A stretch of 64,000 nucleotides of DNA from an uncultured Lachnospiraceae bacterium (GCA_910579085.1 CAJTRU010000005.1:36284-100283), one strand, 5' to 3'; positions 27,546-36,774 are shown, counted from the stretch's first letter. Made by a program: numbers and translations. Notes: generated by a model not told the origin, from the letters alone.

Positions 27546-27770
27546 ATGAATGAAACTTTAGGTACCAGGCATGAAAAAACTTTAATGCCTGGTGAAAAAT
27601 ATAACCTAACAATCAAGGAAGCAGCAGCATATTTTTCAATTGGTGAGAAGAAACTGCGGAGGATTGCAGAAGAAAACCATGAGGCGGGTTTTGTGCTCAT
27701 GAATGGAAGCCATATGCTGCTTAAACGGAATGCATTTGAAAAGTATATAGACATGACTAGTTCGATTTGA
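27546..27770 (+). CDS. xis: Tn916-type excisionase
   Basis: 74 residues from ATG 27546, with GGGAGGTGG upstream. The core NLTIKEAAAYFSIGEKKLRR (19-38) and the tail HMLLKRNAFEKYID match Tn916 Xis, a winged-helix DNA-bending protein that directs integrase towards excision. The integrase gene starts 40 bp downstream. Two other xis-int pairs in this window have the same layout. Confidence 0.88.
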   Translation: MNETLGTRHEKTLMPGEKYNLTIKEAAAYFSIGEKKLRRIAEENHEAGFVLMNGSHMLLKRNAFEKYIDMTSSI

Positions 27771-27809
27771 ACTTTGGCTTAAGAATACAAGCAGAAGGAG
27801 GGAAGCCAT

Positions 27810-29117
27810 GTGGGCAATACAAAAAGGAGGGACACGAAAGGCAGGGTACTCCGTCCAGGGGAAAGCCAGCAGAAAGATGGAAGATACCGGTATACATATT
27901 ATATAAATGGAAAACAGTATTGCTTTTACAGCTGGAAATTGGAGGATACTGACAGGATACCACAAGGGAAACATCTATGCACATCCTTGCGGAGCCAGAT
28001 TAAATGGTTAAACAAATCTAGGGAACAGAGGATTGCATTCCGTGGAAACGGGATAAGTATATTGGGGCTGGCAGAGAGATACTTAGAGATTCAAAATGCA
28101 AATAATAGGATAAGGACATCCACAAAGGCAGGTTACAGGACAGCCCTGAAACATATCAGGGAAGATCCTGTTTCTTCTGTCCGTATTGATAAATTCAAAA
28201 AATCGGATGCAAAGAAATGGATTATGTCACTAAAAGGAAAGGGATTTGGATATAGTACCATATCGTCTATCCATGGGGTGGTAAAACCTGCATTCCAGAT
28301 GGCTGTGGATGATGACCTGATCCTAAAAAATCCCTTTGATTTCGTACTTACTGATCTTATTGAAAATGACAGCACAAAAAGGGATTCCCTTACATTAGAA
28401 GAACAGGATTCCCTGCTGGAATTTATAAAAAATGACAGATATTACAGCCAGTATTATGATGCAATAGTCATTTTGTTTGAAACAGGGCTTCGCATAGCGG
28501 AATTCTGTGGGCTTACTTCAGATAAAATTGACATGGAAAACAGAATGATAACAATTGATACACAGCTTCACAGGGATAAACAGGGATACTACTTGGAAAA
28601 GCCAAAAACAAGTGCAGGATTCCGGACAGTGCCAATAACAGATAAGGCATATGAAAGCTTTTCTAATTTACTCCAAAGCCGGACAAAGAAACAGGCAGAA
28701 AAAAATGTCTGCAGGCAGAAAAATTATCTCTGCTTTGACAGGAATAATATGCCACGGTATGGCAGCCAGTGGGATAAAATCTTTGAAAATATATGTAAGA
28801 AATATAGAAAAACCAACAGGACGGCAAAGTTTAAAGTGACACCACATATATGCAGGCATACATTTGCCACCAATATGGCAATAAAAGGGATGAACCCCAT
28901 AATACTAAAAGGGATTATGGGACATAATGATATATTTACTACATTTGCAATTTATACACATGTAAAAGGGAATAATTACATAGATGAATATAAAAAACTT
29001 GGGCTGGTCAGTATAGATGCAGAAACAGCAGAAAAAGTGCCAGCAAAAGACAAATATAAGGTAATAGAATTTAAAAGCCGGACTGCCCGGCAGGAAACAG
29101 GTACCAGTGCTGTTTAG
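27810..29117 (+). CDS. int: Tn916-family tyrosine integrase 1
   Basis: 435 residues from a GTG start at 27810 (GAAGGAGGGAAG upstream). An N-terminal arm-binding domain (RRDTKGRVLRPGE, RYTYYINGKQYCFYSW) is followed by a SAM-like core-binding domain and the catalytic domain: Arg in TGLRIAEFCGLT, His-x-x-Arg in TPHICRHTFAT, and GHNDIFTTFAIYTH with the nucleophilic Tyr. A 53-bp stretch at 28287-28339 is identical to integrase 2. No phosphatase-gene attachment site follows it directly, unlike the other three integrases. Confidence 0.92.
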   Translation: MGNTKRRDTKGRVLRPGESQQKDGRYRYTYYINGKQYCFYSWKLEDTDRIPQGKHLCTSLRSQIKWLNKSREQRIAFRGNGISILGLAERYLEIQNANNRIRTSTKAGYRTALKHIREDPVSSVRIDKFKKSDAKKWIMSLKGKGFGYSTISSIHGVVKPAFQMAVDDDLILKNPFDFVLTDLIENDSTKRDSLTLEEQDSLLEFIKNDRYYSQYYDAIVILFETGLRIAEFCGLTSDKIDMENRMITIDTQLHRDKQGYYLEKPKTSAGFRTVPITDKAYESFSNLLQSRTKKQAEKNVCRQKNYLCFDRNNMPRYGSQWDKIFENICKKYRKTNRTAKFKVTPHICRHTFATNMAIKGMNPIILKGIMGHNDIFTTFAIYTHVKGNNYIDEYKKLGLVSIDAETAEKVPAKDKYKVIEFKSRTARQETGTSAV

Positions 29118-29140
29118 CATAAATCTGGTACCTGTTTTTT
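29096..29140 (+). terminator. intrinsic terminator of integrase 1
   Basis: AACAGGTACCAG (29096-29107) pairs exactly with CTGGTACCTGTT (29125-29136), followed by T4. The stem begins inside the last codons of the integrase gene. Confidence 0.85.
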
Positions 29141-29239
29141 GCCCAATTATAACAAATAAGTATTTAATGCTATGCTGTTTCATGGTATACTAACAAAGTA
29201 TAGTAACATTGGCTCTCCAGTTTTGAGGAGGGATATGCA

Positions 29240-30469
29240 ATGAGTGTTAAAAGAAGGGATAAGAAGAACAGGATACTAAGGGATGGAGAGACACAATGTA
29301 AAGATGGCAAATACAGATTTACATTTTATGAGAACGGCAAACAGAAATGTTTTTACAGCTGGAGGCTGGAAAGGACAGACCCACTGCCATCGGGAAAAAG
29401 GGAATGTATGGCACTCCGTGACAAGGAAGATGAATTAAGGAAATCTAAAGACAGGGGACTTGCTTACCAGGGAGATGGAATGACTGTACTGGAACTGGTG
29501 GATAAGTATACCCTGCAGAAACGGGGAGTAAAGCATACAACACAGGCAGGATACAGGACAGTGCTTAATATATTGAAAAATGACCCATTTGGGGCAAAAA
29601 GGATTGACAAGGTAAAGCTTTCCGATGCAAAGATATGGTTAATCCAGTTACAGGAAGATGGACGGAGCTACAGTTCCATCCACTCTGTCAGGGGAGTGCT
29701 GAGGCCTGCATTCCAGATGGCTGTGGATGATGACCTGATCCTAAAAAATCCCTTTGAGTTCCAGTTAGCAACTGTAATTGTAAATGATTCAGTTACCAGA
29801 GAGGCGGTTACCATAAAACAGGAGAGACAGTTCTTAGCATTTGTAAAGAATGACAGCCATTTCAGCAGGTACTATGAGGGTATCTGCATCCTGTTCAAGA
29901 CAGGGCTCCGTATTTCAGAATTTTGTGGGCTTACCCTTGCTGATATTGACCTGGCAGGCAGGACAATTAATGTGGACCACCAGCTCCAGCGAAGCAGCCA
30001 GATGGAATATCTTATCGAAGATACCAAGACAAATGCAGGCACAAGGGTATTGCCAATGACAGATGAGGTATACGAGTGTTTCAAAACGGTTATCCAGAAC
30101 AGGCCAAAACCAGAAACAGAGCCAATAATTGCAGGAAAGACAGGATTCCTTTATCTTGATAAAAATGGAATGCCTATGGTTGCACTGCACTGGGAAAAGT
30201 ATTTTGAGCATATTGTGGAGAAATACAATAAGATTTACCGTGTGCAGATGCCAAAAGTCACACCTCATGTATGCAGGCACACCTACTGCAGCAATTGTGC
30301 AAGGGCAGGGATGAACCCGAAAACCCTGCAGTACCTGATGGGGCATTCGGATATTGGAGTTACCCTGAATGTTTATACCCATCTGGGATATGAGGATGCA
30401 AAGGAAGAATTATCAAGGATCAATATGGCCGGAACTTCCAAGAGCCATGCCTTCAAAAAGCAGGCATAA
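29240..30469 (+). CDS. int: Tn916-family tyrosine integrase 2
   Basis: 409 residues; GAGGAGGGATA precedes the ATG. It has the same domain order as the other integrases, with catalytic Arg in TGLRISEFCGLT, His-x-x-Arg in TPHVCRHTYCS, and MGHSDIGVTLNVYTH carrying the catalytic Tyr. It is followed by a paired TTTACCAACAT arm repeat and then by a phosphatase-gene attachment site (30728). No excisionase gene lies between it and integrase 1, so its own xis may be lost or shared. Confidence 0.92.
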   Translation: MSVKRRDKKNRILRDGETQCKDGKYRFTFYENGKQKCFYSWRLERTDPLPSGKRECMALRDKEDELRKSKDRGLAYQGDGMTVLELVDKYTLQKRGVKHTTQAGYRTVLNILKNDPFGAKRIDKVKLSDAKIWLIQLQEDGRSYSSIHSVRGVLRPAFQMAVDDDLILKNPFEFQLATVIVNDSVTREAVTIKQERQFLAFVKNDSHFSRYYEGICILFKTGLRISEFCGLTLADIDLAGRTINVDHQLQRSSQMEYLIEDTKTNAGTRVLPMTDEVYECFKTVIQNRPKPETEPIIAGKTGFLYLDKNGMPMVALHWEKYFEHIVEKYNKIYRVQMPKVTPHVCRHTYCSNCARAGMNPKTLQYLMGHSDIGVTLNVYTHLGYEDAKEELSRINMAGTSKSHAFKKQA

Positions 30470-30559
30470 AGGCAGAAAAAACGGCCTGTGATTCCATAAA
30501 CCTGCAAAACATGGTGCTTTTGGCGGTTGTTATGCCACCAGTTACCGCCAGATATTGGT

Positions 30560-30610
30560 GTTGGTAAAATGCAAAATAAGGGGTCAATTTACCAACATTT
30601 TTACCAACAT
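30560..30610. repeat. candidate integrase arm sites, right end of the integrase 2 element
   Basis: TTTACCAACAT occurs at 30588-30598 and 30600-30610, 12 bp start to start. An inverted copy GTTGGTAAA lies at 30560-30568. The same position relative to the attachment site holds paired repeats in units II and III with different words. The rest of 30470-30727 holds no gene. Confidence 0.65.
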
Positions 30611-30727
30611 TGAGTGCTTTAATATGCCAGAATATGCCATCTTATGGCAAAACAGACAAAAAGAACAGATAACTAACAAACCTTGGTTTTACAAGGAAAA
30701 CCAATAGTTTTAAGGAGATTAAAATAG

Positions 30728-30766
30728 ATGATTAAGATATTATTCATATGTCACGGCAATATATGA
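30728..30766 (+). other. attachment site A: 5' end of an LMW protein tyrosine phosphatase gene
   Basis: AAGGAG precedes ATG 30728. The codons read MIKILFICHGNI and then stop: the N-terminus, with P-loop start, of low-molecular-weight phosphatases (MIKILFVCHGNICRSP). The identical layout at 52692 and 62881 marks this as the integration target. The shared core TGTCACGGCA lies at 30749-30758. The 590 bases from 30470 to 31060 otherwise hold only arm repeats. Confidence 0.8.
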
Positions 30767-31060
30767 ATGTTTTTGTTAAAAGCATTAAATAATAAGGCTT
30801 TGATGGCAGAAAAAAATTTTTTACACCTGTTTTGCACCTTTTAAAATGGAACGGAAAATTTCATGGCATGGCATTAAAAAAACATGGAATGTAGTATTGA
30901 TATCCTGCTACAAGGGCTAAGATTATTGACTTTTTATAACTGGCTGGTATAATTTTATTAAGAAAACCAAAAATAACTGATAATAACCATAAACATCCAG
31001 ATTGGTTTTAACCAGTAAAACGGATAACGCAGGTTATATTGTCTGCCAGGAGGTGATGGA

Positions 31061-31387
31061 ATGGTGCAGGAAGCATATGATGTAATAAACCAGTTTGTAC
31101 AGGGGGTTAAGATGCAGCTTGGCAGCCATATACAGAATATTATTTTGTATGGTTCTTATGCAAGGGGATGGGAAAAAGGAAATTCAGATATTGATATTTT
31201 ACTGCTGGTTGATTTGACAAACAAAGAAATCAAAAAAATACAGAATGATGTATATGACCTGGCATTTGAACTGGCATCAGGCAGGGATATTTCACCTGTT
31301 ATTATTAATTCTGTACAGTTTAATTACTGGAAAGATACATTGCCATTTTATTATAATTATAGAAAAGGAAGGGCATCTTTTATATGA
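31061..31387 (+). CDS. MNT-type nucleotidyltransferase antitoxin
   Basis: 108 residues with the nucleotidyltransferase motif GSYARGWEKGNSDIDILLLV (30-49), Gly-Ser followed by Asp-x-Asp. Minimal nucleotidyltransferases of this size act as antitoxins of HEPN toxins by AMPylating them. GGAGGTGATGGA precedes the ATG. The stop overlaps the start of the HEPN gene (ATGA at 31384-31387). It appears intact although its partner is broken. Confidence 0.85.
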   Translation: MVQEAYDVINQFVQGVKMQLGSHIQNIILYGSYARGWEKGNSDIDILLLVDLTNKEIKKIQNDVYDLAFELASGRDISPVIINSVQFNYWKDTLPFYYNYRKGRASFI

Positions 31388-31787
31388 CGCAAAAGGAATA
31401 TGATTTGAGCCATTACAGGATTGCACAGGCAGAGGAGGAAACATTGAGGGGGTTCAGTTGTCTGTTTTAATAACGGGCTTTTTAAAGATTCAGAACCGTT
31501 CTTATTATGTAATTTTTTATGCGCTGAAAGCTGTACTAGCTTTGGATTCAGTGGATTTTAAACGGAATAAAGATGTAATAAATTATTTTAACCAGTATTA
31601 TATAGCTACAGAAATTTTTCCAAAAGAACTTGGAAAAAGAACAGGAAGAATTAAAAATATACGTCAAAACAGTGATTATGATGATTTTTATTTAACATCA
31701 GAGGAAGAAGCTTCTGAACAGATAGAAACAGCAAAATTTACATTAGAACTTGTATCAGAATATTTGGTTAAAAATTATGCACAATAA
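31384..31787 (+). pseudogene. HEPN-domain toxin gene broken by two frameshifts
   Basis: Starting at ATG 31384 the frame encodes MTQKEYDLSHYRIAQAEEET, then breaks near 31448. The homologous sequence (LFNNGLFKDS) continues in the +1 frame and shifts again near 31490 into the frame NRSYYVIFYALKAVLAL that runs to the TAA at 31785-31787. Both shifts are needed to rebuild a HEPN domain of about 134 residues. The final frame contains no histidine at all, so the RNase motif R-x4-6-H cannot form. Confidence 0.8.
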
Positions 31788-31888
31788 AAAGTAAGGTTAA
31801 TCTTGTAATATTAATGAATTTTATACAATAACGGATAATAACCATAAGCAGCAGGATATAATTTAAATTTAAGAAAAGGGTAATGTTT

Positions 31889-32947
31889 ATGGATATAGAA
31901 ATTAAAAATGCTGTAATTGCATCAGGCAGTGAGGCACAATATGATGGAAGTGCAAAACGCCTGTTAGGGCAGAAAATAATACTTGCACATATACTTGTAA
32001 GCACAGTTAAAGAATTTAATGGCATGAAACCAGAGGATGTTGTGCCTTATATTGAAGGAAACCCTTATATAAGCAGTGTGCCTGTAGAACCAGGCTTGAC
32101 AAATTCTGTAATGGAAACAGGAGGAAAACGCATAACAGGTTTTAACACTGAAAATTCTGAAATAAAAGAGGGGCTTATAAGGTTTGATATTGTATTTTAT
32201 GTACATATACCATCCAGAGGCAGCAGTGGAAGCAGCCTTATACAGATTATAGTAAACGTAGAGGCACAAAAAGGTGCAGCATTAAATTACCATCTGCTTA
32301 ACAGGGCAATATTTTACGTATGCCGTCTTGTGTCATCACAGAAAGGGCGGGATTTTGAAAATTCAAATTATGATGATATAAAAGGTGTTTACAGTATATG
32401 GGTCTGCATGAACATGGATGAGGACAGCATGGTGCATGTAAAGCTGGATAAAGAGCAGCTGTTAGGTTCTTATGACTGGCATGGCAATATGGATATGGTT
32501 AATATAGTAATGATAGGGCTTGCAAAAGAACCAGCAGGAAATGCGGAAAACCACGGGCTGCACCGTCTTCTGGGTGTGTTGTTGTCAGATACAATGAAAG
32601 CAGAGGAAAAATTTAATGTAATGGGAAATGAGTATGGTATTCCTGTAGATATGGATATAAGAAGGGATGTGGATATTATGTGTAATCTGAGCCAGGGTAT
32701 AATGGAGAAGGGCGAAGCCATTGGACGTGAAAAAGGTGAAGCCATTGGACGTGAGAAGGGCGAAGCCATTGGATTTGAGAAAGGCGAAACCATTGGGTTT
32801 GAAAAAGGAAGAAAAGAGAGTGAAAATAAGTTTATTATAAGTATGCACAAAAGAGGATATTCATTAGAGGAAATAGCTGGCATTACAGAAAAAGGAATTG
32901 ATGAAATAAAAACAATTGTTAGAAGCCAGGGTGTTATATTAGTATAA
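31889..32947 (+). CDS. Rpn/PD-(D/E)XK nuclease family protein with KGEAIGRE repeats
   Basis: 352 residues from ATG 31889 (AAAAGGG 8 bases upstream fits better than ATG 31883). The nuclease-like core has RFDIVFYVHI and IIVNVEAQKG (about 97-135), giving the Asp and Glu-x-Gln pattern of Rpn-type enzymes. A tandem 9-residue repeat, EKGEAIGR, occurs four to five times at about 272-308 and corresponds to 27-bp DNA repeats (about 32706-32812). An HTH-like tail follows (YSLEEIAGITEKGIDEIK). Repeat number is likely to vary by slippage. Confidence 0.8.
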   Translation: MDIEIKNAVIASGSEAQYDGSAKRLLGQKIILAHILVSTVKEFNGMKPEDVVPYIEGNPYISSVPVEPGLTNSVMETGGKRITGFNTENSEIKEGLIRFDIVFYVHIPSRGSSGSSLIQIIVNVEAQKGAALNYHLLNRAIFYVCRLVSSQKGRDFENSNYDDIKGVYSIWVCMNMDEDSMVHVKLDKEQLLGSYDWHGNMDMVNIVMIGLAKEPAGNAENHGLHRLLGVLLSDTMKAEEKFNVMGNEYGIPVDMDIRRDVDIMCNLSQGIMEKGEAIGREKGEAIGREKGEAIGFEKGETIGFEKGRKESENKFIISMHKRGYSLEEIAGITEKGIDEIKTIVRSQGVILV

Positions 32948-33027
32948 TAAATTAATGGCAGATGTTTTTATAATTGGAATAATTGATTTAAACATATAAT
33001 ATTTGAATAAAAAGGAACTGTACAGAA

Positions 33028-33081
33028 GCCACCAGTATATGATAAGGTACAAAGACCTTGGCATTTATCTGGTGGCTTTTT
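33028..33081 (+). terminator. terminator after the Rpn-family gene
   Basis: GCCACCAG (33028-33035) pairs with CTGGTGGC (33069-33076), with an inner partial stem, followed by TTTTT. Confidence 0.7.
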
Positions 33082-33087
33082 GGTAAA

Positions 33088-33299
33088 ATGGACACTATAA
33101 TAAGAAAGGATGTAGATATTATGTGTAATCCCAGCCAAGGTATAATGGAGAAGGGCGAAGCCATTGGACTTGAAAAGGAAGAAAAGAGAGTGAAAATAAG
33201 TTTATTATAAATATGCATGAAATGGGATATCCGTTAGAAGAAATAGCTGGTATTATGGACAAGGGAATTAATGAAGTAGAAAAAGTAATTGAAGGGTAA
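33088..33299 (+). pseudogene. fragment duplicating the C-terminus of the Rpn-family gene
   Basis: Translation gives RKDVDIMCNPSQGIMEKGEA, matching residues near 260-275 of the gene at 31889. After a frame change near 33180, it gives NMHEMGYPLEEIAGIMDKGI, matching its tail. The central repeats are reduced to one and a frame is lost. It is a decayed second copy, explaining the 370-bp spacer before the AAA gene. Confidence 0.8.
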
Positions 33300-33317
33300 A
33301 AAGGAGGGTATGCCTGT

Positions 33318-35015
33318 ATGGAATATATAAGACCACTGCCAATAGGTGTGGAATTTTATAAACAGATGATAAGCAAAGGATATTATTATATAGACAAAAC
33401 ATTGCTGATACGTGATTTGCTTGCACAAAAAAATACAGCCACATTATTTACACGTCCAAGGCGTTTCGGAAAAACACTGGCACAAAGCATGTTAAAGACC
33501 TTTTTTGAAAAAGAAATCCTTCCAGATGGGACAGTAGCGGACAATTCTGTATATTTCGAGGGAAAAAAGATTATGGAAGCAGGGGAAGAATACACTAAGC
33601 ATATGGGACAGTACCCCGTCATATCCCTGTCTTTAAAGTCTGCCAGACAGCCAACGTATGAAATGGCATATGGAAGCCTTGTTGATGAAATATTTTATGA
33701 ATTTGACAGGCACAGGTATGTACTTGGAGGCACAGGCATTACAGAAGAAATGAAAGAAAAATATATTTCTATATTGAAAGGCAGTGCAGACAGTGCTGTA
33801 TTTGCTAAATCTATTGGCATACTGTCAAAATGCCTTGAAAAATACCATAATAGAAAGGTAATCATACTTCTTGATGAGTATGATGTTCCGCTTGAAAATG
33901 CATATTTCAACGGATTTTATGATGAAATGGCAACATTTATCCGTTCATTGTTTGAGTCAGCGTTAAAGACAAATGCCAGCCTGGAATTTGCTGTAGCCAC
34001 AGGCTGCCTGCGCATAAGCAGGGAGAGCATATTTACAGGGCTTAACAACCTTGATGTTGTGTCAGTGCTTAATGAGGACTATGCAGAATATTTCGGGTTT
34101 ACACAGGATGAAACAGACAGCCTGCTTGAAGCTTACGGGATAATGGAAAGAATGGATGAAGTAAAAAGCTGGTATGACGGGTATCTTTTTGGGAATACAG
34201 AGGTATATAATCCCTGGAGCTTAATAAATTACGTAAAGGATATAACCCACAGGAATACAGAATTTCCAAAACCGTACTGGTCGAACACATCTTCAAACAG
34301 CATTGTGCGTGAATTAGTTGAAAATGCAGATGACGGGACGAGGGAAGAACTTGAAGAGCTTATTGCAGGAGGCACAATAGAAAAACCAGTACATGAGGAT
34401 ATTACTTATGAAGATATAAAGAAGTCGCAGGATAATTTATGGAATTTCCTGTTTTTTACAGGATATCTCAAAGCTGCTGGGAAAAGGTTTATAGAACAGC
34501 AGATATACCTTTCCATGAAAATACCAAATGAAGAAATACTGTATATATATAAAAATACAATAAGGGATTGGTTTAACAGCAGGATAAAAACAGCCAGTTT
34601 TTCAGGGCTTTATAATGCCATAATAAATGGTGATACAAAGGTTTTTGAGGATTGTTTAAGGGAGCAGCTTCATGGAAGTATAAGCTTTATGGATGGTGCA
34701 GAAAATTTTTATCATGGTTTTCTTTTAGGTCTTATTGGCGGTATGCATGGTTACAGGAAATTATCAAACAGGGAAAGTGGCGAGGGGCGTTATGATATTT
34801 TATTAAAGCCATATGATGAACGGCAGCCTGCAATAATACTTGAACTTAAACATGCAAAGAAATTTACAGGGATGGAAGGAATGTGCCAGAAAGCATTACA
34901 GCAGATAGAAGATAAACATTATGATGAAGTCCTTATTGATGAAGGGTATATGGTTATCAAAAAATACGGTATATGTTTCTGTAAAAAAAGCTGCAAGGTA
35001 ATGGTAAAGGAATAA
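33318..35015 (+). CDS. AAA-ATPase-like / DUF1703 PD-(D/E)XK protein
   Basis: 565 residues. The N-terminal AAA-like domain has YYIDKTLLIRDLL, a P-loop-like RPRRFGKTLAQSML (about 47-60) and Walker B IILLDEYDVPL (about 184-194). The C-terminal DUF1703 nuclease-like domain has GRYDILLKP and IILELKHAK (about 490-515; Asp and Glu-x-Lys). This architecture is very common and often multicopy in Bacteroides and Lachnospiraceae. Its role is unsettled; nucleic-acid processing or defence has been suggested. AAAGGAGGGTA precedes the ATG. All motifs are intact. Confidence 0.85.
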   Translation: MEYIRPLPIGVEFYKQMISKGYYYIDKTLLIRDLLAQKNTATLFTRPRRFGKTLAQSMLKTFFEKEILPDGTVADNSVYFEGKKIMEAGEEYTKHMGQYPVISLSLKSARQPTYEMAYGSLVDEIFYEFDRHRYVLGGTGITEEMKEKYISILKGSADSAVFAKSIGILSKCLEKYHNRKVIILLDEYDVPLENAYFNGFYDEMATFIRSLFESALKTNASLEFAVATGCLRISRESIFTGLNNLDVVSVLNEDYAEYFGFTQDETDSLLEAYGIMERMDEVKSWYDGYLFGNTEVYNPWSLINYVKDITHRNTEFPKPYWSNTSSNSIVRELVENADDGTREELEELIAGGTIEKPVHEDITYEDIKKSQDNLWNFLFFTGYLKAAGKRFIEQQIYLSMKIPNEEILYIYKNTIRDWFNSRIKTASFSGLYNAIINGDTKVFEDCLREQLHGSISFMDGAENFYHGFLLGLIGGMHGYRKLSNRESGEGRYDILLKPYDERQPAIILELKHAKKFTGMEGMCQKALQQIEDKHYDEVLIDEGYMVIKKYGICFCKKSCKVMVKE

Positions 35016-35185
35016 AGTAAAATAAAAAAATCTGGTAATGCTTACAGGTAAATGTTACAGAACAGGCAGCCATACATTCATATGTTATGTGTAAATAAAA
35101 GTGGCTAAAAATGTCTGTTTCTGGATATGCACTAATTTTTTAAATATTACTAAAAAATATATAAAATAAGTTATAAAATATAGAA

Positions 35186-35219
35186 GCTATGGGATTTGGT
35201 TATATTCCATAGCTTTTTT
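35186..35219 (+). terminator. intrinsic terminator (within gene-free 35016-35640)
   Basis: GCTATGG (35186-35192) pairs with CCATAGC (35207-35213), followed by T6. The remaining bases to 35640 are very AT-rich, without a supported gene, and may hold the promoter of the GT-array gene cluster. Confidence 0.75.
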
Positions 35220-35640
35220 ATTAAAAACAAGATGTAATAAAAACTGGATGTAATGTATTAATGACATCAATATTATTTTCTGGATAGTTCACTTATACAG
35301 ATACCAGATATACATGGGATTAACTTATTTAATCTTAAAAAGATTGTATTATAGTGTTCATATTCTATAACATCTGCTTGCATATCTTATGTATACATGA
35401 TATAATTGGCAATAGATTTTTTGTTAGGTAATCATAATAATATTGTGCCTTAATAAATGTAAGAATGATGGAAAAAAATCTGGTATATATTTAAAGTAAT
35501 TAGTTTTGTTAAATATGTATTTTTTATGAAAGCATAAGATTTATTTATGCTAAATGGAAAAGCCAAAAAATCTATAAAAGCTAAAATTATAAATTATCAA
35601 GTGCGAAATAATAAATTATATAAGAAGGGGATGTGAAAAA

Positions 35641-36108
35641 AATTATTTATCCTTATCGTTCTATAAGGTAACTAAAGACACAGATGATAAAAGCTTTATT
35701 GGTGAAGAAAGTGGTAAAATGCTTACTGATATCACAAAAGCTTTAAAAGTACTCAATGAGGAAGCCACGATAGTTGAAATCGGACTGCCTGAACATATTT
35801 CCGAAGATACCAGGGAGAGATTAGAACAGGTGGCTACACATTTCAAGGCAGTGTCAATGAAAGGCACAGGCAACTATGTATTATGTTCATGCATTTATGA
35901 TGTCTATAGAGCAAAATCAGCAGGCAATAAGCAGGCAGCATTGTTTAATGATACTGGTTTCTCAGTCCATAGGGACATATATAATGCAGATATTAGTTAT
36001 GACAGATATATTGTTATCCTTGCAACTGATACAGGCAGGGATGTTGCCGAATATCTGGTTAAAAATAACAACTATCAAATGGGATTAAAAACTCTTAATT
36101 TTAATTAA
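35641..36108 (+). CDS. GT-array-associated protein A (about 155 aa; start codon unclear)
   Basis: From 35647 the frame reads LSLSFYKVTKDTDD..., matching LSLSFYDVTENTNE at the start of the 125-aa gene at 37421; both continue with EEATIVEIGLPE or KEATIVEIILPE. The two proteins are clearly paralogues. The first ATG in this frame is 35719, inside the conserved region, and there is no ATG, GTG or TTG between the stop at 35590 and that ATG. GAAGGGG (35624-35630) and GTG 35633 are in the wrong frame; a -1 slip on A7 (35636-35642) would join them. So it has either lost its start, uses slippage, or begins at 35719 (129 aa). No known domain. Confidence 0.6.
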   Translation, partial: NYLSLSFYKVTKDTDDKSFIGEESGKMLTDITKALKVLNEEATIVEIGLPEHISEDTRERLEQVATHFKAVSMKGTGNYVLCSCIYDVYRAKSAGNKQAALFNDTGFSVHRDIYNADISYDRYIVILATDTGRDVAEYLVKNNNYQMGLKTLNFN

Positions 36109-36204
36109 AGATTAGGAATAACTCATTCCTTAAGTATTGTAAAGTATAGTAACAAAGTGAAAAAATTAAAACTACAGTAAAGTAAATAAACGGAGGTAAT
36201 TATT

Positions 36205-36774
36205 ATGAGAAAAGCAACAAAATATTTAGCTATTGGAGCGTTAGTTGTAGGAGCATTTATGTTCTGGTTATTAGGGGATGATTCAACAGAGAACATGAGC
36301 GACCCAACTGTAGGAGCTTATGATGAGTCAGATTATTATACACTTACATTAGATGATGAGTCAGAGGTAGATATATTAGTTCCTTATTGCATCTCATCAG
36401 GTCGTGTTAAGAACCTTAGAGATGAAAGGGAACACGATATATTTGCATCAATCTATGCATATGACCATGAAGATGTTTATTTATCAGACATTCCTGATGA
36501 TGATTTGACAGTTAGAGAATTACTTGAAGCTCCATATGCTGTTGGAACATTATTTAATTTCTCTCTTAATGTACTTAATACTGATGCTGCTGGTCAGATT
36601 GTTGGGGAACTCCAGGGTTGTGATGATTCTATTGGAGACCTTGTTACAGTAGACTCAACATACCTTGATGATACAGACAGCCTGTCAGAAGGTGATATAA
36701 TGTCATTTGATGCAGTATATGCTGGATTAGATACTACATCAGACCCATTATTCATAGGATTAAGTATGGAGTAA
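36205..36774 (+). CDS. GT-array-associated acidic exported protein (189 aa)
   Basis: 189 residues with a short basic N-terminus and one hydrophobic helix (7-23, YLAIGALVVGAFMFWLL), then a strongly acidic domain rich in Asp and Glu (DDDLTVRELLEAPYAVG, VTVDSTYLDDTDSLSEGD). There is no obvious signal-peptidase site, so it is likely membrane-anchored with the acidic domain outside. ACGGAGGTAATT precedes the ATG. It lies between the two paralogous genes and ends 77 bp before a strong terminator, which is followed by GT array 1. I do not recognise a family. Confidence 0.65.
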   Translation: MRKATKYLAIGALVVGAFMFWLLGDDSTENMSDPTVGAYDESDYYTLTLDDESEVDILVPYCISSGRVKNLRDEREHDIFASIYAYDHEDVYLSDIPDDDLTVRELLEAPYAVGTLFNFSLNVLNTDAAGQIVGELQGCDDSIGDLVTVDSTYLDDTDSLSEGDIMSFDAVYAGLDTTSDPLFIGLSME

